Positions 1 through 8,890 of a stretch of DNA of 64,000 bases are shown here, one piece after another. The stretch covers positions 1,240,001-1,304,000 of the forward strand of contig NZ_CP080575.1 of NCBI RefSeq assembly GCF_019575955.1, given 5' to 3'. How positions within the stretch are numbered: position 1 is the first letter of the stretch; each line of letters starts with the position of its first letter. The notes beneath the pieces were generated by a model that had not been told where the DNA came from, did not search any database, and saw only the letters and a program-made list of their open reading frames with translations. The stretch comes from Nesterenkonia pannonica (GTDB taxonomy: Bacteria > Actinomycetota > Actinomycetes > Actinomycetales > Micrococcaceae). The translations under genes were made by a program, and so were the position numbers.

Positions 1-640
1 CGTCAGTGCGGCCACCGCGCTGGCATGCTCATCGATCACGGGTGCGGAGATTCCCATCGTGCCGGTGTGGATGGCCTCGTTGATGCGTGAGAATCCGCGT
101 CTGCGTGTATCGGCAAGCTCCGAGCGCAGCTGCGGGCGCTCGGAGGCGATGCGGTGCTGCTGCTGCCGGATGACTGACTCGGCGGTCTCTCGGGGGAGTA
201 GGCGAGCAGCACGTGCCCCATGGAGGTCAGGTGGACTGGCATGTGAGTGCCCACTTCCGCGGGGTTGGTGACGGCGCCGGTGCGAGACAGGCGTTCGACG
301 ATCAGCACCTGAGCGTCCTCGAGGACGGCGAGCTGTACGGTCTGCCCGACGAGGCTGTTGAGCTCCTGCATCTGGGGCAGGGCGGCCTGGCGAAGCATGG
401 CTGCCAGGGGGTGTGCTGCGCCATGCCCCAGATCCGCCTGCCCAGGGTCACCTCGCCCCGGGCGTCCCGCTGGAGGAGCCCCCTGCGCGCCAGATCATCG
501 ATCAGACGGTATGCGGTGCTCTTGGGGAGCCCGGTCTGGCGGGCCAGCTGCCCGGCAGGCAGGTGCTGCTCCATCTCCACGATGCTGAGTATGCGCATGA
601 CGCGGTCGAGGACAGCTTCGCCTGAGGCTGAGTTCGCCAT
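1..640 (-). CDS. IclR-family transcriptional regulator (3' end cut by window)
   Basis: DNA-binding repressor or activator with an N-terminal winged helix-turn-helix and a C-terminal IclR effector domain. The N-terminal part reads LDRVMRILSIVE, LPAGQLARQTGLPKSTAYRL and DDLARRGLLQRD, the standard IclR HTH. The effector domain follows after a frame break near 380 (LVGQTVQLAVLEDAQVLIVE, HLTSMGHVLLAYSP) and a second near 200, and the strand then reads INEAIHTGTMGISAPVIDEH, the usual C-terminal motif, running off the window. I chose the internal ATG at 640 because GGAAGGAC lies about 8 bases upstream; the ATG at 673 has no such site. It is divergent from the folate genes at 839, which it may control; that is inference from position only. 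Confidence 0.85.
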
Positions 641-673
641 TTCTTCGTCCTTCCGCTGAGGGGTGCTGGTCAC

Positions 674-838
674 GCTCCCTCATAGTGTGATACGAGTCAC
701 AGACACCGCCAAACTATGCGGCCAAATGGTCGCGTTATCCCGGTGAATGGGAGAAACTCTGACGGAGGCGACGAGTGAGGGCATCATCTGTGTGATGCAG
801 GGCACACAAGTCCCGCTCAAGGGTAGAAGGAGTGTTTG
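674..838. promoter_or_regulatory. Divergent intergenic region between the IclR gene and the one-carbon genes
   Basis: This 165-base gap must hold the promoters of the leftward regulator and of the rightward MTHFR-purU pair. It is more AT-rich than its surroundings. A short imperfect inverted repeat, TGTGATACGAGTCACA, sits at about 685-700 and could be an IclR-type operator. I cannot identify the -10 and -35 boxes with certainty. Confidence 0.35.
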
Positions 839-1696
839 ATGGCACGATCACTGGCGACGAACGAGGACGAGCGGCGCACGCTTCACACCCTGGCGCACAA
901 TCTCAGCTACGAAGTGATGCCGTTCAAGACGGCGGTGGAGAAGGTGCGGGCCCACGTACCCACAGAGGTCCCGCTCACTGTCACCGCCACCGGGGCAAAG
1001 GCCTCGAGCCCACGCTGGACGTCTCCGCGCAGCTGGCCGGAAGCGGCTATTCCGTGGCACCCCACGTGCCGGCGAGGCTGGTCTCCGGACCCGACGAGCT
1101 CAACACCATCGTCGAGCGGCTCGAGGCGGCCGGAATCGATCGCCTCTTCGTCATCGGCGGCGACGCTGAGGAGCCTGCGGGGAGTTCCACGAGGCTCTCG
1201 ACCTGCTCCGAGCGCTCGACGAGAGAGGTCACCACTTCGTCGACATCGGCATCGGCGGCTACCCGAGGGACACGCCTTCTTCGACGATGCGGTGATCGGC
1301 GAAGCCCTGCGCCGAAAGGCCGCGCACTCCCACAGGATCCTGACGCAGATCTGCTTCGACCCCGACGCCTACATCAAGTGGGGCACCCAGCTGCGGCAGG
1401 AGGGCGTGGATCTTCCCGTCTACGCCGGTGTGCCCGGTCCCGTGAGCCGCCAGAAGCTGATGCGCATCTCGGCCAGCCTCGGGCTGGGACCCTCGGCAAA
1501 CTTCCTCAAGAAGCAGCAGAACATGCTCTGGAAGTTCTTCACCCTCCGGATACCGGCCGACGGCGCTTCTGCGGGGCTGGTGCAGAAGCTGCACACCGCG
1601 GACACCCGCATCGCCGGTCTCCACATCTACACGTTCAATGATCTCGAGCGGACCGAGGCGTGGCGGCAGGAGCTGCTCGCACAGGCCCGCGGCTGA
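839..1696 (+). CDS. Methylenetetrahydrofolate reductase-like protein
   Basis: Predicted cytosolic TIM-barrel flavoenzyme of the methylenetetrahydrofolate reductase superfamily, interconverting methylene-THF and methyl-THF. The start is ATG 839 after GAAGGAG. Read across frame breaks near 990, 1180 and 1260, the protein runs NLSYEVMPFKTAVEKV, GKGLEPTLDVSAQLAGSGYS, VAPHVPARLV, DRLFVIGGDAEEP, HHFVDIGIGGYPEGHAFFDD, then ILTQICFDPDAYIKW, PVYAGVPGPVSRQKL and AGLHIYTFN near the C-terminus. The order of an early EVMPFK segment, a central IGGYPEGH segment and a late Q-C-F-D strand matches the MetF fold. About 285 residues is a normal length. It lies 30 bases upstream of purU. In related actinobacteria such pairs serve catabolism of methylated amines such as sarcosine and dimethylglycine, so a degradative role is as likely as methionine synthesis. 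Confidence 0.75.
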   Translation: MARSLATNEDERRTLHTLAHNLSYEVMPFKTAVEKVRAHVPTEVPLTVTATGAKASSPRWTSPRSWPEAAIPWHPTCRRGWSPDPTSSTPSSSGSRRPESIASSSSAATLRSLRGVPRGSRPAPSARRERSPLRRHRHRRLPEGHAFFDDAVIGEALRRKAAHSHRILTQICFDPDAYIKWGTQLRQEGVDLPVYAGVPGPVSRQKLMRISASLGLGPSANFLKKQQNMLWKFFTLRIPADGASAGLVQKLHTADTRIAGLHIYTFNDLERTEAWRQELLAQARG

Positions 1697-1726
1697 TCTC
1701 GGCACCATCGTCAAAGGAATCCTGAT

Positions 1727-2644
1727 ATGACAGAAGCGTCCCCCGTGAGAGTTCGGCACCCTGGCGATGGTCCAGGCGGCCTCAGACCCGTCCCTGCAGG
1801 ACGTCGGCCGCCTCATCGTCCAGGGCACGGACAGCCCTGGGCTCGTCGCAGCGATCAGCGGCACCCTGGCCGAGCACGGAGCCAACATCGCAAGTCTCGA
1901 CCAGCACACCTCGGACCCCAGCGGCGGACGCTTCTTCCAGCGCACCGTCTTCACCCTGGACAGCCTCTCGGCTCATGCTCCGCAGCTGCGGGAGGCACTG
2001 GAGAAGAAGCTGGAGGGCTTCGATGTGCAGCTGCGCCTGACGGAGGCCCGCCGCCTCAAGAGGGTTGCGGTGTTCGCCTCCAAGACCGATCACTGCCTGC
2101 TGGACCTGCTCTGGCGTCAGCGCCGCGGGGACCTCGACGTGAACATCACCATGGTCATCTCCAATCACCCGGATCACAGCGAGGATGTCAGAGCCTTCGG
2201 GATTCCCTACTTCTACATTCCGGTGGACAAGGATCGCAGGGAGGAGGCCGAGGCGCGCCACCTGGAGCTGCTGCGCGACAACGTGGATCTCGTCGTCCTG
2301 GCCCGGTACATGCAGATCCTCAGTGAGCGCTTCATCGAGGAGGTCGGCGTCCCGGTGATCAACATCCACCACTCGTTCCTGCTTGCGTTCATCGGCGCGG
2401 GACCGTACCGCAAGGCCAAGGAGCGGGAGTGAAGCTGATCGGCGCCACGGCCCACTACGTCACCAAAGACTTGGACGAGGGGCCGATCATCTCCCAGGAC
2501 GTGGTCAGCGTGACCCATCGGGAGACGGCCGATGACCTGAGGCGGCGCGGAGCCGATGTCGAGCGGCGCGTGCTCTCCTCAGCGGTGGAGGCGCACTGCC
2601 AGGACCGTGTCCTGCGCGACGGCAACGCCACCATCGTCTTCTGA
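1727..2644 (+). CDS. purU: Formyltetrahydrofolate deformylase
   Basis: Hydrolyses 10-formyl-THF to formate and THF, balancing the one-carbon pool. An N-terminal ACT domain ([40 protein letters not shown]) is followed by a GART-type formyltransferase domain with [48 protein letters not shown] and [21 protein letters not shown] frame break near 2430 separates the last part, [20 protein letters not shown], which carries the second active-site His and the Asp. A further break lies near 1755, just after the ATG at 1727, which is preceded by AAAGGA. Restored length is about 300 residues, typical for PurU. It appears co-transcribed with the MTHFR-like gene upstream. Confidence 0.93.
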
Positions 2645-2771
2645 GCTCGCTGCAGCGTCCCGTCTCGGGTACAGTTATTCGCTGTGCCTTCGGCACGCTG
2701 TACACACATTGAGGCGAGGAGCGGGCAGCTCAGCTGCGACGCTCCGTCATCGACTAAGCATAAGGACTCTC

Positions 2772-3413
2772 ATGGCTGACAAACTCCTCCTGCGCGCAGA
2801 GGTGCGCACCGAATTCGGCAAGGGCGCCGCCCGCCGAGCCCGCCGCGCGAACCAGATCCCCGCAGTCATCTACGGCCACGGCGACGAGCCGCGCCACGTC
2901 CTCCTCGAGGGCCACGCCACGATGCTGGCAGTCCGCAACCCCAACGCTCTGATCACCCTCGACATCGAGGGTGAGGACCAGATGGTGGTTCCGAAGGACA
3001 TCCAGCGTGAGGCGCTTCGCCCCTTCATCGTCCACATGGACCTTCTCGCGGTGCGAAAGGGCGAGAGGATCGTCGTCGATGTCCCCGTCGAGGTCATCGG
3101 TGAGCCCGCACAGGGCCTCGAGCACATGCTCGACCAGGTCACCGTGCCTGTTGAGGCGGATGCCACGGCGCTGCCCGAGTCCGTCAGCATCGACATCACC
3201 GACCGCGACGAGAACGCTCTGCCCGAGCACCTCATCCTGCCTGCTTACTCCGAGCTGCAGCTCGACGACATGGAATCTCCCATCGTCACCATCTACGAGC
3301 CGCAGGAGCAGGACACTGAGTCCGACACCGAGACGACCGGCGATGAGCCCCAGGAGGGTGACGAAACCTCTGAGGGTGACGCCGGCGAGGAAGACGCCGA
3401 CGACTCCGAGTGA
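2772..3413 (+). CDS. rplY: 50S ribosomal protein L25 (general stress protein CTC type)
   Basis: Binds 5S rRNA in the large ribosomal subunit. The frame is intact from ATG 2772, 5 bases after AAGGA. The N-terminal 5S-binding domain holds EVRTEFGKGAARRARRANQI, PAVIYGHG and LITLDIEGEDQMVVPKDIQR. The CTC-type beta domain follows (VDVPVEVIGEPAQGLEHMLD, LPESVSIDITDRDENALPEH) and a very acidic tail of about 40 residues ends in DADDSE. The long acidic tail is common in actinobacterial L25 and also suits a salt-tolerant cell. The segment LPAYSEL near residue 155 contains one of the GCTTAC anomalies and would read LPAGSEL if restored. It forms a pair with pth 20 bases downstream. Confidence 0.95.
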   Translation: MADKLLLRAEVRTEFGKGAARRARRANQIPAVIYGHGDEPRHVLLEGHATMLAVRNPNALITLDIEGEDQMVVPKDIQREALRPFIVHMDLLAVRKGERIVVDVPVEVIGEPAQGLEHMLDQVTVPVEADATALPESVSIDITDRDENALPEHLILPAYSELQLDDMESPIVTIYEPQEQDTESDTETTGDEPQEGDETSEGDAGEEDADDSE

Positions 3414-3433
3414 GTCTTCGGCAGCCTGACTGA

Positions 3434-4007
3434 ATGGCGTCAGAAGCCTGGCTGATAGCGGGCCTCGGGAACCCCGGGGCCCGCTATCAGCGTACCCGGC
3501 ACAATGTCGGGCAGATGGTCCTCGATGAGCTTCTCGACCGGCTCGGCGCGTCCTACAGCCGCACCAAAGTAGGTGCCAAGGCAGTAGGTGCGCAGCTGCC
3601 GGACGGCCCGAAGCTGGTCTTCGCCGTCAGCGAGGGCTACATGAACGAGTCGGGGAAGCCCCTGCGCGGACTGATGGACTATTTCAAAGTGGATCCGCAT
3701 CGGCTGGTCGTCGTGCATGACGAGGTCGACCTGCCCTTCGGCCGCCTGAAGCTCAAGCGCGGCGGCTCCGAGGGCGGTCACAACGGTCTGAAGTCCATCA
3801 CGCAGCATCTGGGCGGAAACAGAGACTACATCCGAGTGCGGGCAGGAGTCGGCCGCCCCCGGGCCAGATGGACACGGCTGCCTACGTTCTGCAGCCCTTC
3901 AGCGCGGACGAGGGGCGAGACCTCCCGAGTTCGTGTCCCGCACGGCAGACTCGGTCGAAGCGATCGTCACCGAGGGCCTCGACCGGGCCATGAACAGCTT
4001 CCACTAG
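3434..4007 (+). CDS. pth: Peptidyl-tRNA hydrolase
   Basis: Releases tRNA from peptidyl-tRNA that drops off the ribosome. The N-terminus has WLIAGLGNPGARYQRTRHNV, containing the GNPG motif, the conserved Tyr, and the Asn and catalytic His of the RHNVG motif. Later come YMNESGKPL, VVHDEVDLPFG and GGSEGGHNGLKSI, all diagnostic for Pth. A frame break near 3860 leads to GQMDTAAYVLQPF and the C-terminal helix, ending at TAG 4005-4007. Length restored is about 190 residues, which is typical. The rplY-pth arrangement is classic in actinobacteria. Confidence 0.95.
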
Positions 4008-4024
4008 GTCAGGCCGCGAGGGCG

Positions 4025-4059
4025 CCCGGCTCTGTCCGCCATGGCGGACGAAAGCCGGG
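4025..4059. terminator. Bidirectional hairpin between pth and the DUF2505 gene
   Basis: Nested inverted repeat with outer arms CCCGGCT (4025-4031) and AGCCGGG (4053-4059) and inner arms GTCCGCC (4034-4040) and GGCGGAC (4043-4049). It sits exactly between the ends of two convergent genes. There is no U-tract, as is common for actinobacterial terminators. Confidence 0.75.
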
Positions 4060-4069
4060 ATCGCGGGCC

Positions 4070-4574
4070 TCAGGGCTGGGATTCGATATACTTGGCGACC
4101 TCTTTTGCCTGAATCTCCACAAACCGGCCCACGTAGGGCTCCGCTGCGGACTTCACCTTCCCGCCGATGAGCGGGATCTTCACGGTCACGTCGCCGCGGA
4201 CCACAGACTTGGTCTCCTGATCGCCACGTGCGTGGAGGGTCTGGGAGGCGTTCCCGGTGACCGGCACACCCGCGATCTCCACAGTGGTGTCCGCCCGCCG
4301 GGACCCTGATTCGTCCGGTGCGCCCCACGTGTCGGTCACGGTGACTTTCACGGTGCCCCGCGCACCACCTTCTTTGCGATCTCCGGGAGCTTGTCGGTGC
4401 TCATCGCCTGCTGCGTGATGACGGTGAACCCTGACTCGGGGATCCCTGCACGTCGAAGGAGGTCAGTTCGGAGCCGAACTTCTTGGAGAGGTGCTCCTGG
4501 AACCCTCGGCTTGCGTACGCGCCGACGATTTCGGAGGCAGAGTGCGGGATGATCTTCTCAGCTTCGATGGCCAT
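4070..4574 (-). CDS. DUF2505 family protein
   Basis: Small conserved actinobacterial protein of about 165 residues, predicted to fold like a START/SRPBCC ligand-binding domain; its ligand is unknown. The start ATG at 4574 opens with MAIEAEKIIPHSASEIVGAY, followed by FQEHLSKKFGSELTSFDVQ. After frame breaks near 4445 and 4355 come FTVITQQAMSTDKLPEIAKK and TVKVTVTDTWGAPD, then ADTTVEIAGVPV and IPLIGGKVKSAAEPYVGRFV, the latter a typical C-terminal helix of the family. It is convergent with pth and is transcribed alone. Confidence 0.8.
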
Positions 4575-4653
4575 GCCCTCATCCTAACCAGCTGGTGCGA
4601 CGGCGCTCTGGCTCATGTATACAACTTTCGTATAGCAACGTAGGATCGGCATA

Positions 4654-5876
4654 GTGACTCTTCTGAACCTCATCTTCCTCGTGGGCGGCTTCGCCCTTCT
4701 CGTTGCGGGAGGCGAAGCCCTGGTCCGCGGTGCCGCGTCGATCGGCAAGAACTTCGGCCTCTCGTCGCTGATCATCGGGCTCACGATCGTCGCCTTCGCC
4801 ACCTCGGCGCCCGAGCTGGCCGTGAGTCTGAGCTCCGCGGCGGCAGGCTCACCCGGGCTGGCCGTAGGGAATGTGGTCGGGAGCAACATTGCCAACATCC
4901 TGTTCGTCATGGGGCTCACCGCTGTCTTCGGCGCTCTCTTCGTGAAGATTCAGCTGATCAAGGCCGATATACCCGTCATGATCGGCTTCTCCGTCCTCGC
5001 CCTGATTCTCGCTCTTGACGGCGGCTTCAGCTTCGTCGACGGCGCCATTCTCTTTGCCGGGCTGCTGGTCTACCTGGTGGCCACCCTCTTCTTCGCGCGT
5101 CGCAGCGGCTCCTCGGCCGACGAGATGGGGTCGACGACGTCTTGGCCGAGGGAAGCGCCGGACGTGTGACAGCGTGGCTGCGCGCCACCAAGCTGCGCGC
5201 CACGACCGTAGATATCCTTCTGATCGCCGTGGGCATCGCGCTGCTCGTCGGGGGCGCCCAGATGCTGGTGGTCGCGGCCACCGGCATCGCGACGGCTTTG
5301 GGCGTCTCAGACCTGATCATCGGTTTGACCATTGTGGCCATCGGCACCTCTCTTCCGGAGCTGGCCACAAGCGTCATCGCCGCAATCCGGGGCGAACGGG
5401 ACATGGCGGTCGGCAACCTGGTCGGCTCGAACATCTTCAACATCGGCGCCGTGCTCGGCCTGACCGCCCTCGCTTCCCCTGCGGGGGTGCAGGTGGATCC
5501 CGCAGCGATCAACTTCGACATACCCGTGATGCTCGCGGTGGCGCTGGTGCTCGTTCCGCTGGCTTTCACCTCAGGCGCCATCCGGCGATGGGAAGGCCTG
5601 CTTCTGTTCATGATGTACGTGGCCTACGTCGTGTACCTCGTCCTGTCTGCAGCCCAGCACGCCGCGCTCGAGCCCTTCAGCGCTACGATGCTGTGGTTCG
5701 TGCTGCCCATCACAGCTCTCTGGGTGCTCTCGCTGGCTGCCTATGAGATGGGGTCCAGCCACAGGGAGAAGTACGACGAGCCTGAGGCGTTTGAGGAGTT
5801 TGAGGATTTCTACACCTCGCCCAAACCCGTGATCCTCTCCTCGGACGCCGACTCCGTGCGCGAGAAGCAGCCCTGA
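4654..5876 (+). CDS. Calcium/sodium antiporter (CaCA family, YrbG-like)
   Basis: Inner-membrane cation exchanger, probably exporting Ca2+ against Na+. It starts at GTG 4654. Two homologous five-helix halves are visible, each with the alpha-repeat signature: [20 protein letters not shown] with [11 protein letters not shown] in the first half, and [20 protein letters not shown] with [11 protein letters not shown] in the second. The acidic residue in each PEL and the GSN motif line the transport path in this family. A frame break near 5130 falls in the hydrophilic loop between the halves. The C-terminus is an acidic cytoplasmic tail ([15 protein letters not shown]). Restored length is about 405 residues, slightly longer than usual because of this tail. 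It is transcribed alone and ends before the hairpin at 5902. Confidence 0.92.
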
Positions 5877-5901
5877 CGAGCACCGTCGACTGCACCGAAT
5901 A

Positions 5902-5942
5902 CGTGTGGGGCCGCCCGGGAACTCCCCGGGCGGCCCCACACG
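5902..5942. terminator. Perfect 18-bp hairpin terminator between the antiporter and metQ
   Basis: Arms 5902-5919 and 5925-5942 are perfect reverse complements (18 bp, mostly G/C) around a 5-base loop. It lies between convergent genes and can serve both strands. Confidence 0.9.
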
Positions 5943-5970
5943 TCGGTCCTCTCACGCGTCAGGCGAGCGA

Positions 5971-6820
5971 TCAGAAGGTAGGCAGCACCTCGCCGTCGGT
6001 CCAGTTCTCCTCGATGTAGTCACGGACCTCATCGGAGGTGAGCAGGTCCTGGAGAGCCTGGACGCTCTCATCGTCCTCGTGCTCGGTGCGCACCGCCAGG
6101 AAGTTCGCGTGGGGTTATCGTCGCCGTCCTCGACCAGCAATCCGTCCTCGGTGGGGAGAGGTCCGCCTCGAGCGCGTTGTTGCCGTTGATCACCGCTGCA
6201 TCCACGTCGTCCAAGGTGCGGGTGAGAGCAGCCGCATCAGCTTCGATGAACTCGAAGCTGCTGGGGTTCTCCGTGATGTCGTTGAGCGTCAGAGCCTGGG
6301 CGTCAACATCCTCATCGATCTCGATGAGACCCGCCTCGGCCAGGAGCACAAGCCCGCGGGCCTGATTCGAGGGGTCGTTGTTCAGTGCAATCGTTGCGCC
6401 TTCGGGCAGATCGGCCGTGTCATCGTGCTGGCTGGAGTACAGCGCGAACGGCTCGATGTGCACGCCGTCGAAGTGAACGATGTCGTAGCCGTTCTCCTCG
6501 ACCTCTGCGTCGAACCAGGGCTCGTGCTGGAAGTAGTTGGCGTCCAGGTCGCCGTTGTCCAACGCCTCATTGGGGAGGTTGTAGTCGTCGAACTCCTGAA
6601 CCTCAATGCTCAGGCTGGCCTCCTCGGCAAGCTCATCGTCGATGAACTGCAGGATGTCGGCATGGGGCACAGGAGAGGCCCTGACTGTCAGCTCGACGGT
6701 GCCGTCCTCGGCCTCCTCGCCGGCGGGCTCGCCGGTCTCGCCCTCGTCGCCGCAGGCGGAGAGCATCAGTGCTGCAGCAGCGGCTGCGGCGACTGAGAGG
6801 TTGAGCGGGGTGTGCTTCAT
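5971..6820 (-). CDS. metQ: Methionine ABC transporter substrate-binding lipoprotein
   Basis: Extracellular methionine-binding lipoprotein of a MetNIQ importer (NlpA family). ATG 6820 follows AAAGGAA. The signal peptide ends at lipobox LSAC, followed by an acidic linker. The mature domain has LTVRASPVPHADILQFI, NLPNEALDNGDLDANYFQHE, VHIEPFALYSSQHDD, GATIALNNDPSNQARGLVLL, LTLNDITENPSSFEFIEADA and DAAVINGNNALEA, which follow the MetQ pattern closely. Frame breaks near 6150 and 6110 precede the last helix, ending DYIEENWTDGEVLPTF at 5971. It is the last gene of the leftward metN-metI-metQ operon. Confidence 0.92.
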
Positions 6821-6902
6821 AGGGGTTCCTTTCGGTGGTGGGCAGCGCACAGCTCAGTGCGCTGCAGGTTCATGGGTGGGCGGGAGCAGCCCTGGGGCGC
6901 GC

Positions 6903-7585
6903 TCAGCGGCGGTCTAGGCGGCGTGCGGCGTAGTTGCCGCTGTACTGCACTGCGGTGACGATGAGCACCAGCAGCAGCACGCACACGAGCATGACGTCGC
7001 CCTGATAGCGCTGATAGCCGTAGTTGATGGCCAGCTGCCCGAGGCCGCCGCCGCCCACGGCTCCGGCCATGGCGGTGAAGCTGATCAGCGTCACGGAGGT
7101 GATCGTCAGCCCCCGATGATCCCGGGCAGGGCTTCGCGCAGAAGCACCTGGATCGCAACCCGCAGATCGGAGGCACCCATCATGCGCACGGCTTCGACCT
7201 TGCCCCAGGAGACCTCGCGCAGAGCGTTCTCCACCATGCGCGCGAAGAAGGGAATGGCTCCGACGGTCAGCGGCACGACGGCCGCCTCCCATCCCACGGC
7301 GGTGCCCACAATCATCCGCGTCACGGGAATCATCCAGACCATCAGCACGATGAACGGCACCGACCGGCCGAAGTCGACGACCAATGACAGCACGCGGTAG
7401 AGCAGCGCCATTGGCCGCAGACCCTTGGGGCCGGAGTTGTGCAGCAGCAGGCCCAGCGGGAGCCCCACCAGGACGGTGACAAGAACCGTGGTCCCCGTCA
7501 TGTAGAGCGTCTCAAGGATGGCGTCCCCGAGCTGGTTCTGAAAGACCGGGTTGTCCAGCCAGCGGGCCTCATCAGCGGCGAGCAT
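6903..7585 (-). CDS. metI: Methionine ABC transporter permease
   Basis: Membrane channel subunit of the methionine importer, with five to six predicted helices. The chosen ATG 7585 gives MLAADEARWLDNPVFQNQLG. Key parts are ILETLYMTGTTVLVTVLVGL, VVDFGRSVPFIVLMVWMIPV, and the cytoplasmic coupling loop EVSWGKVEAVRMMGASDLRV, the EAA-type motif that contacts MetN. After a frame break near 7115 the last helices read LTITSVTLISFTAMAGAVGG and QRYQGDVMLVCVLLLVLI. The start overlaps the end of metN by 14 bases, so translation is probably coupled. Confidence 0.92.
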
Positions 7586-8625
7586 CGGTGGCCTCCTGGT
7601 CAGCGTCGTGGTCCTCGCGCGCAGCGGCGTCCGCGGCCAGCAGCTCGGCAGTCGTGAGCTCGGCGTGCAGTCCGGCGCCGCTGAGGACCTCCACAGCACG
7701 CTGCGCCAGCTCCGTGCTCCCGGGGCGCAGGTGAAGCTACCACCTGACGGCCGCTGATGGTCTCGATGGTTCCGGCCTCGATCCGCGTGGGCAGGCCGTG
7801 CTCGGTCAGGAGGCCGAACAGGTCGCCGAGGCTGCGGATCTGCTCAGTCTCGGCCACGCGCACCTCGACGAGCTGCTCCCGGGGCTGATGCCCGCGGTGG
7901 GCGGAAGTGAGATCAGCTCTTTGGACAGCGGGGAGCTGGCATCCGAGATGACGTCGAGGAGCTGGCCGCTGCGCACGATCCTGCCGTCCTCCAGCAGGGA
8001 GACCCCGTCGCAGATCTCACGGACCACCGACATCTCATGGGTGATGATGACGACGGTGATTCCCAGCCGATCCCGCAGCTCACGGATGAGCTGAAGGATC
8101 TGGCGGGTGGTCGAGGAGTCCAGCGCGGAGGTGGGCTCGTCGCATATGAGGACGCGAGGTTCGGCTGCCAGGGCGCGCGCGATCCCGACCCGCTGCTTCT
8201 GCCCCCGGAGAGCTGCGCGGGATAGTTGCTTAAGCACGATCGGAGAGCCCGACCAGCTCGAGCAGCTCCGCCGTGCGGCGCCTGCGCTGGGCGCGCGGCA
8301 TCCCGGCCACCTCCAAGGGGTGGGCGATGTTCTGCTCAGCAGTGCGGGAGTCCAGCAGATTGACGTGCTGGAAGACCATGCCGATGCTTCGGCGTGCCTG
8401 ACGCAGGCGGCGCCCGCGCGCGCCGCCGATGTCTGTGGAGTCGATGCTGATGGAGCCGCGGGTGATGCGTTCGAGGCCCGTGAGGCACCGGATCAGTGTC
8501 GACTTTCCCGCGCCGGAGCGGCCGACGATCCCGTGGATCTCTCCTGCCCCGATGCGCAGGGACACCTCGTCCAGTGCTGTGACCCTGCCGGGGTAGACCT
8601 TGCTGACGTCAGCCAGGGTGATCAA
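7572..8625 (-). CDS. metN: Methionine ABC transporter ATP-binding protein
   Basis: ATPase subunit powering methionine uptake. I place the start at TTG 8625 (product begins with fMet-ITLADVSKVYPG) because AGGAG lies about 9 bases upstream and the MetN family begins here. Walker A is GRSGAGKST, the Q-loop lies in GMVFQHVNLLDSRT, the signature is LSGGQKQR, Walker B is LICDEPTSALD, and the H-loop His is in VVIITHEMSVVREI. Two defects sit side by side: an 8-base GCTTAAGC at 8228-8235 where the family has Ala-Gly (restores RAGNYPAQ), and a missing base in the signature near 8205. Further breaks near 7885 and 7735 lie in the C-terminal regulatory ACT-like domain, which in E. coli MetN binds methionine and inhibits transport. 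Confidence 0.9.
8228..8235. other. GCTTAAGC anomaly in metN
   Basis: Eight bases replace what should be six. Putting GCCGGC here restores the frame and gives DRAGNYPAQLSGGQ, the expected lead-in to the ABC signature. Confidence 0.7.
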
Positions 8626-8686
8626 TGTGAGGCGTCTCCTCTGATGCTCTTGCCCATCCCAGTCGTCGTTCTTCGGAGAACAGGCC

Positions 8687-8781
8687 GCTTCAGTCCCGGA
8701 ACCACCCGTGAACATGGGGTTGGTGTGCGGCCTATGCCGGGTTTGAGGAGAGTTCGTCTCCTTCTGCCGCACTCGCGAAGC
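8687..8781 (-). ncRNA. Structured leader of the methionine operon, candidate SAM-responsive riboswitch
   Basis: On the minus strand, 60-150 bases upstream of metN, the RNA can form a closed multi-stem junction: an outer stem GCTTC/GAAGC (8777-8781 with 8687-8691), a perfect 7-bp stem GUGCGGC/GCCGCAC (8766-8772 with 8725-8731), an inner hairpin AGGAGA/UCUCCU (8757-8762 with 8746-8751), and a third stem formed by ACCAACCCC with GGGUGGU (about 8700-8725). A CCGGCA segment lies at 8734-8740, as in SAM-I/SAM-IV class junctions. The position before a methionine importer fits. The primary sequence does not match the SAM-I core well, so the class is uncertain. Confidence 0.45.
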
Positions 8782-8809
8782 TCCGACAGCTTACCGGGCG
8801 CAGTGAGGA

Positions 8810-8838
8810 TGACGAAACGTCACATTCACATTTCGTCA
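8810..8838. promoter_or_regulatory. Perfect 8-bp inverted repeat in the divergent promoter region
   Basis: TGACGAAA at 8810-8817 and TTTCGTCA at 8831-8838 form a perfect dyad with a 13-base spacer, in the AT-richer gap between the leftward met leader and the rightward small gene at 8891. The geometry suits a dimeric regulator or a strong promoter region. The regulator is unknown. Confidence 0.45.
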
Positions 8839-8890
8839 CCTGTACCGTGGAGAGACCAGGCGAAACGGCAGACCGAAGGAGGCAGCAGCC

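Noticed and set aside
5902-5942. Long perfect hairpin as a repeat or attachment site
   Set aside because: It is unique in the window and placed exactly between convergent genes, as a terminator should be.
6038-6796. 252-codon plus-strand frame across metQ
   Set aside because: Antisense shadow of metQ; metQ itself has signal peptide, lipobox and family motifs.
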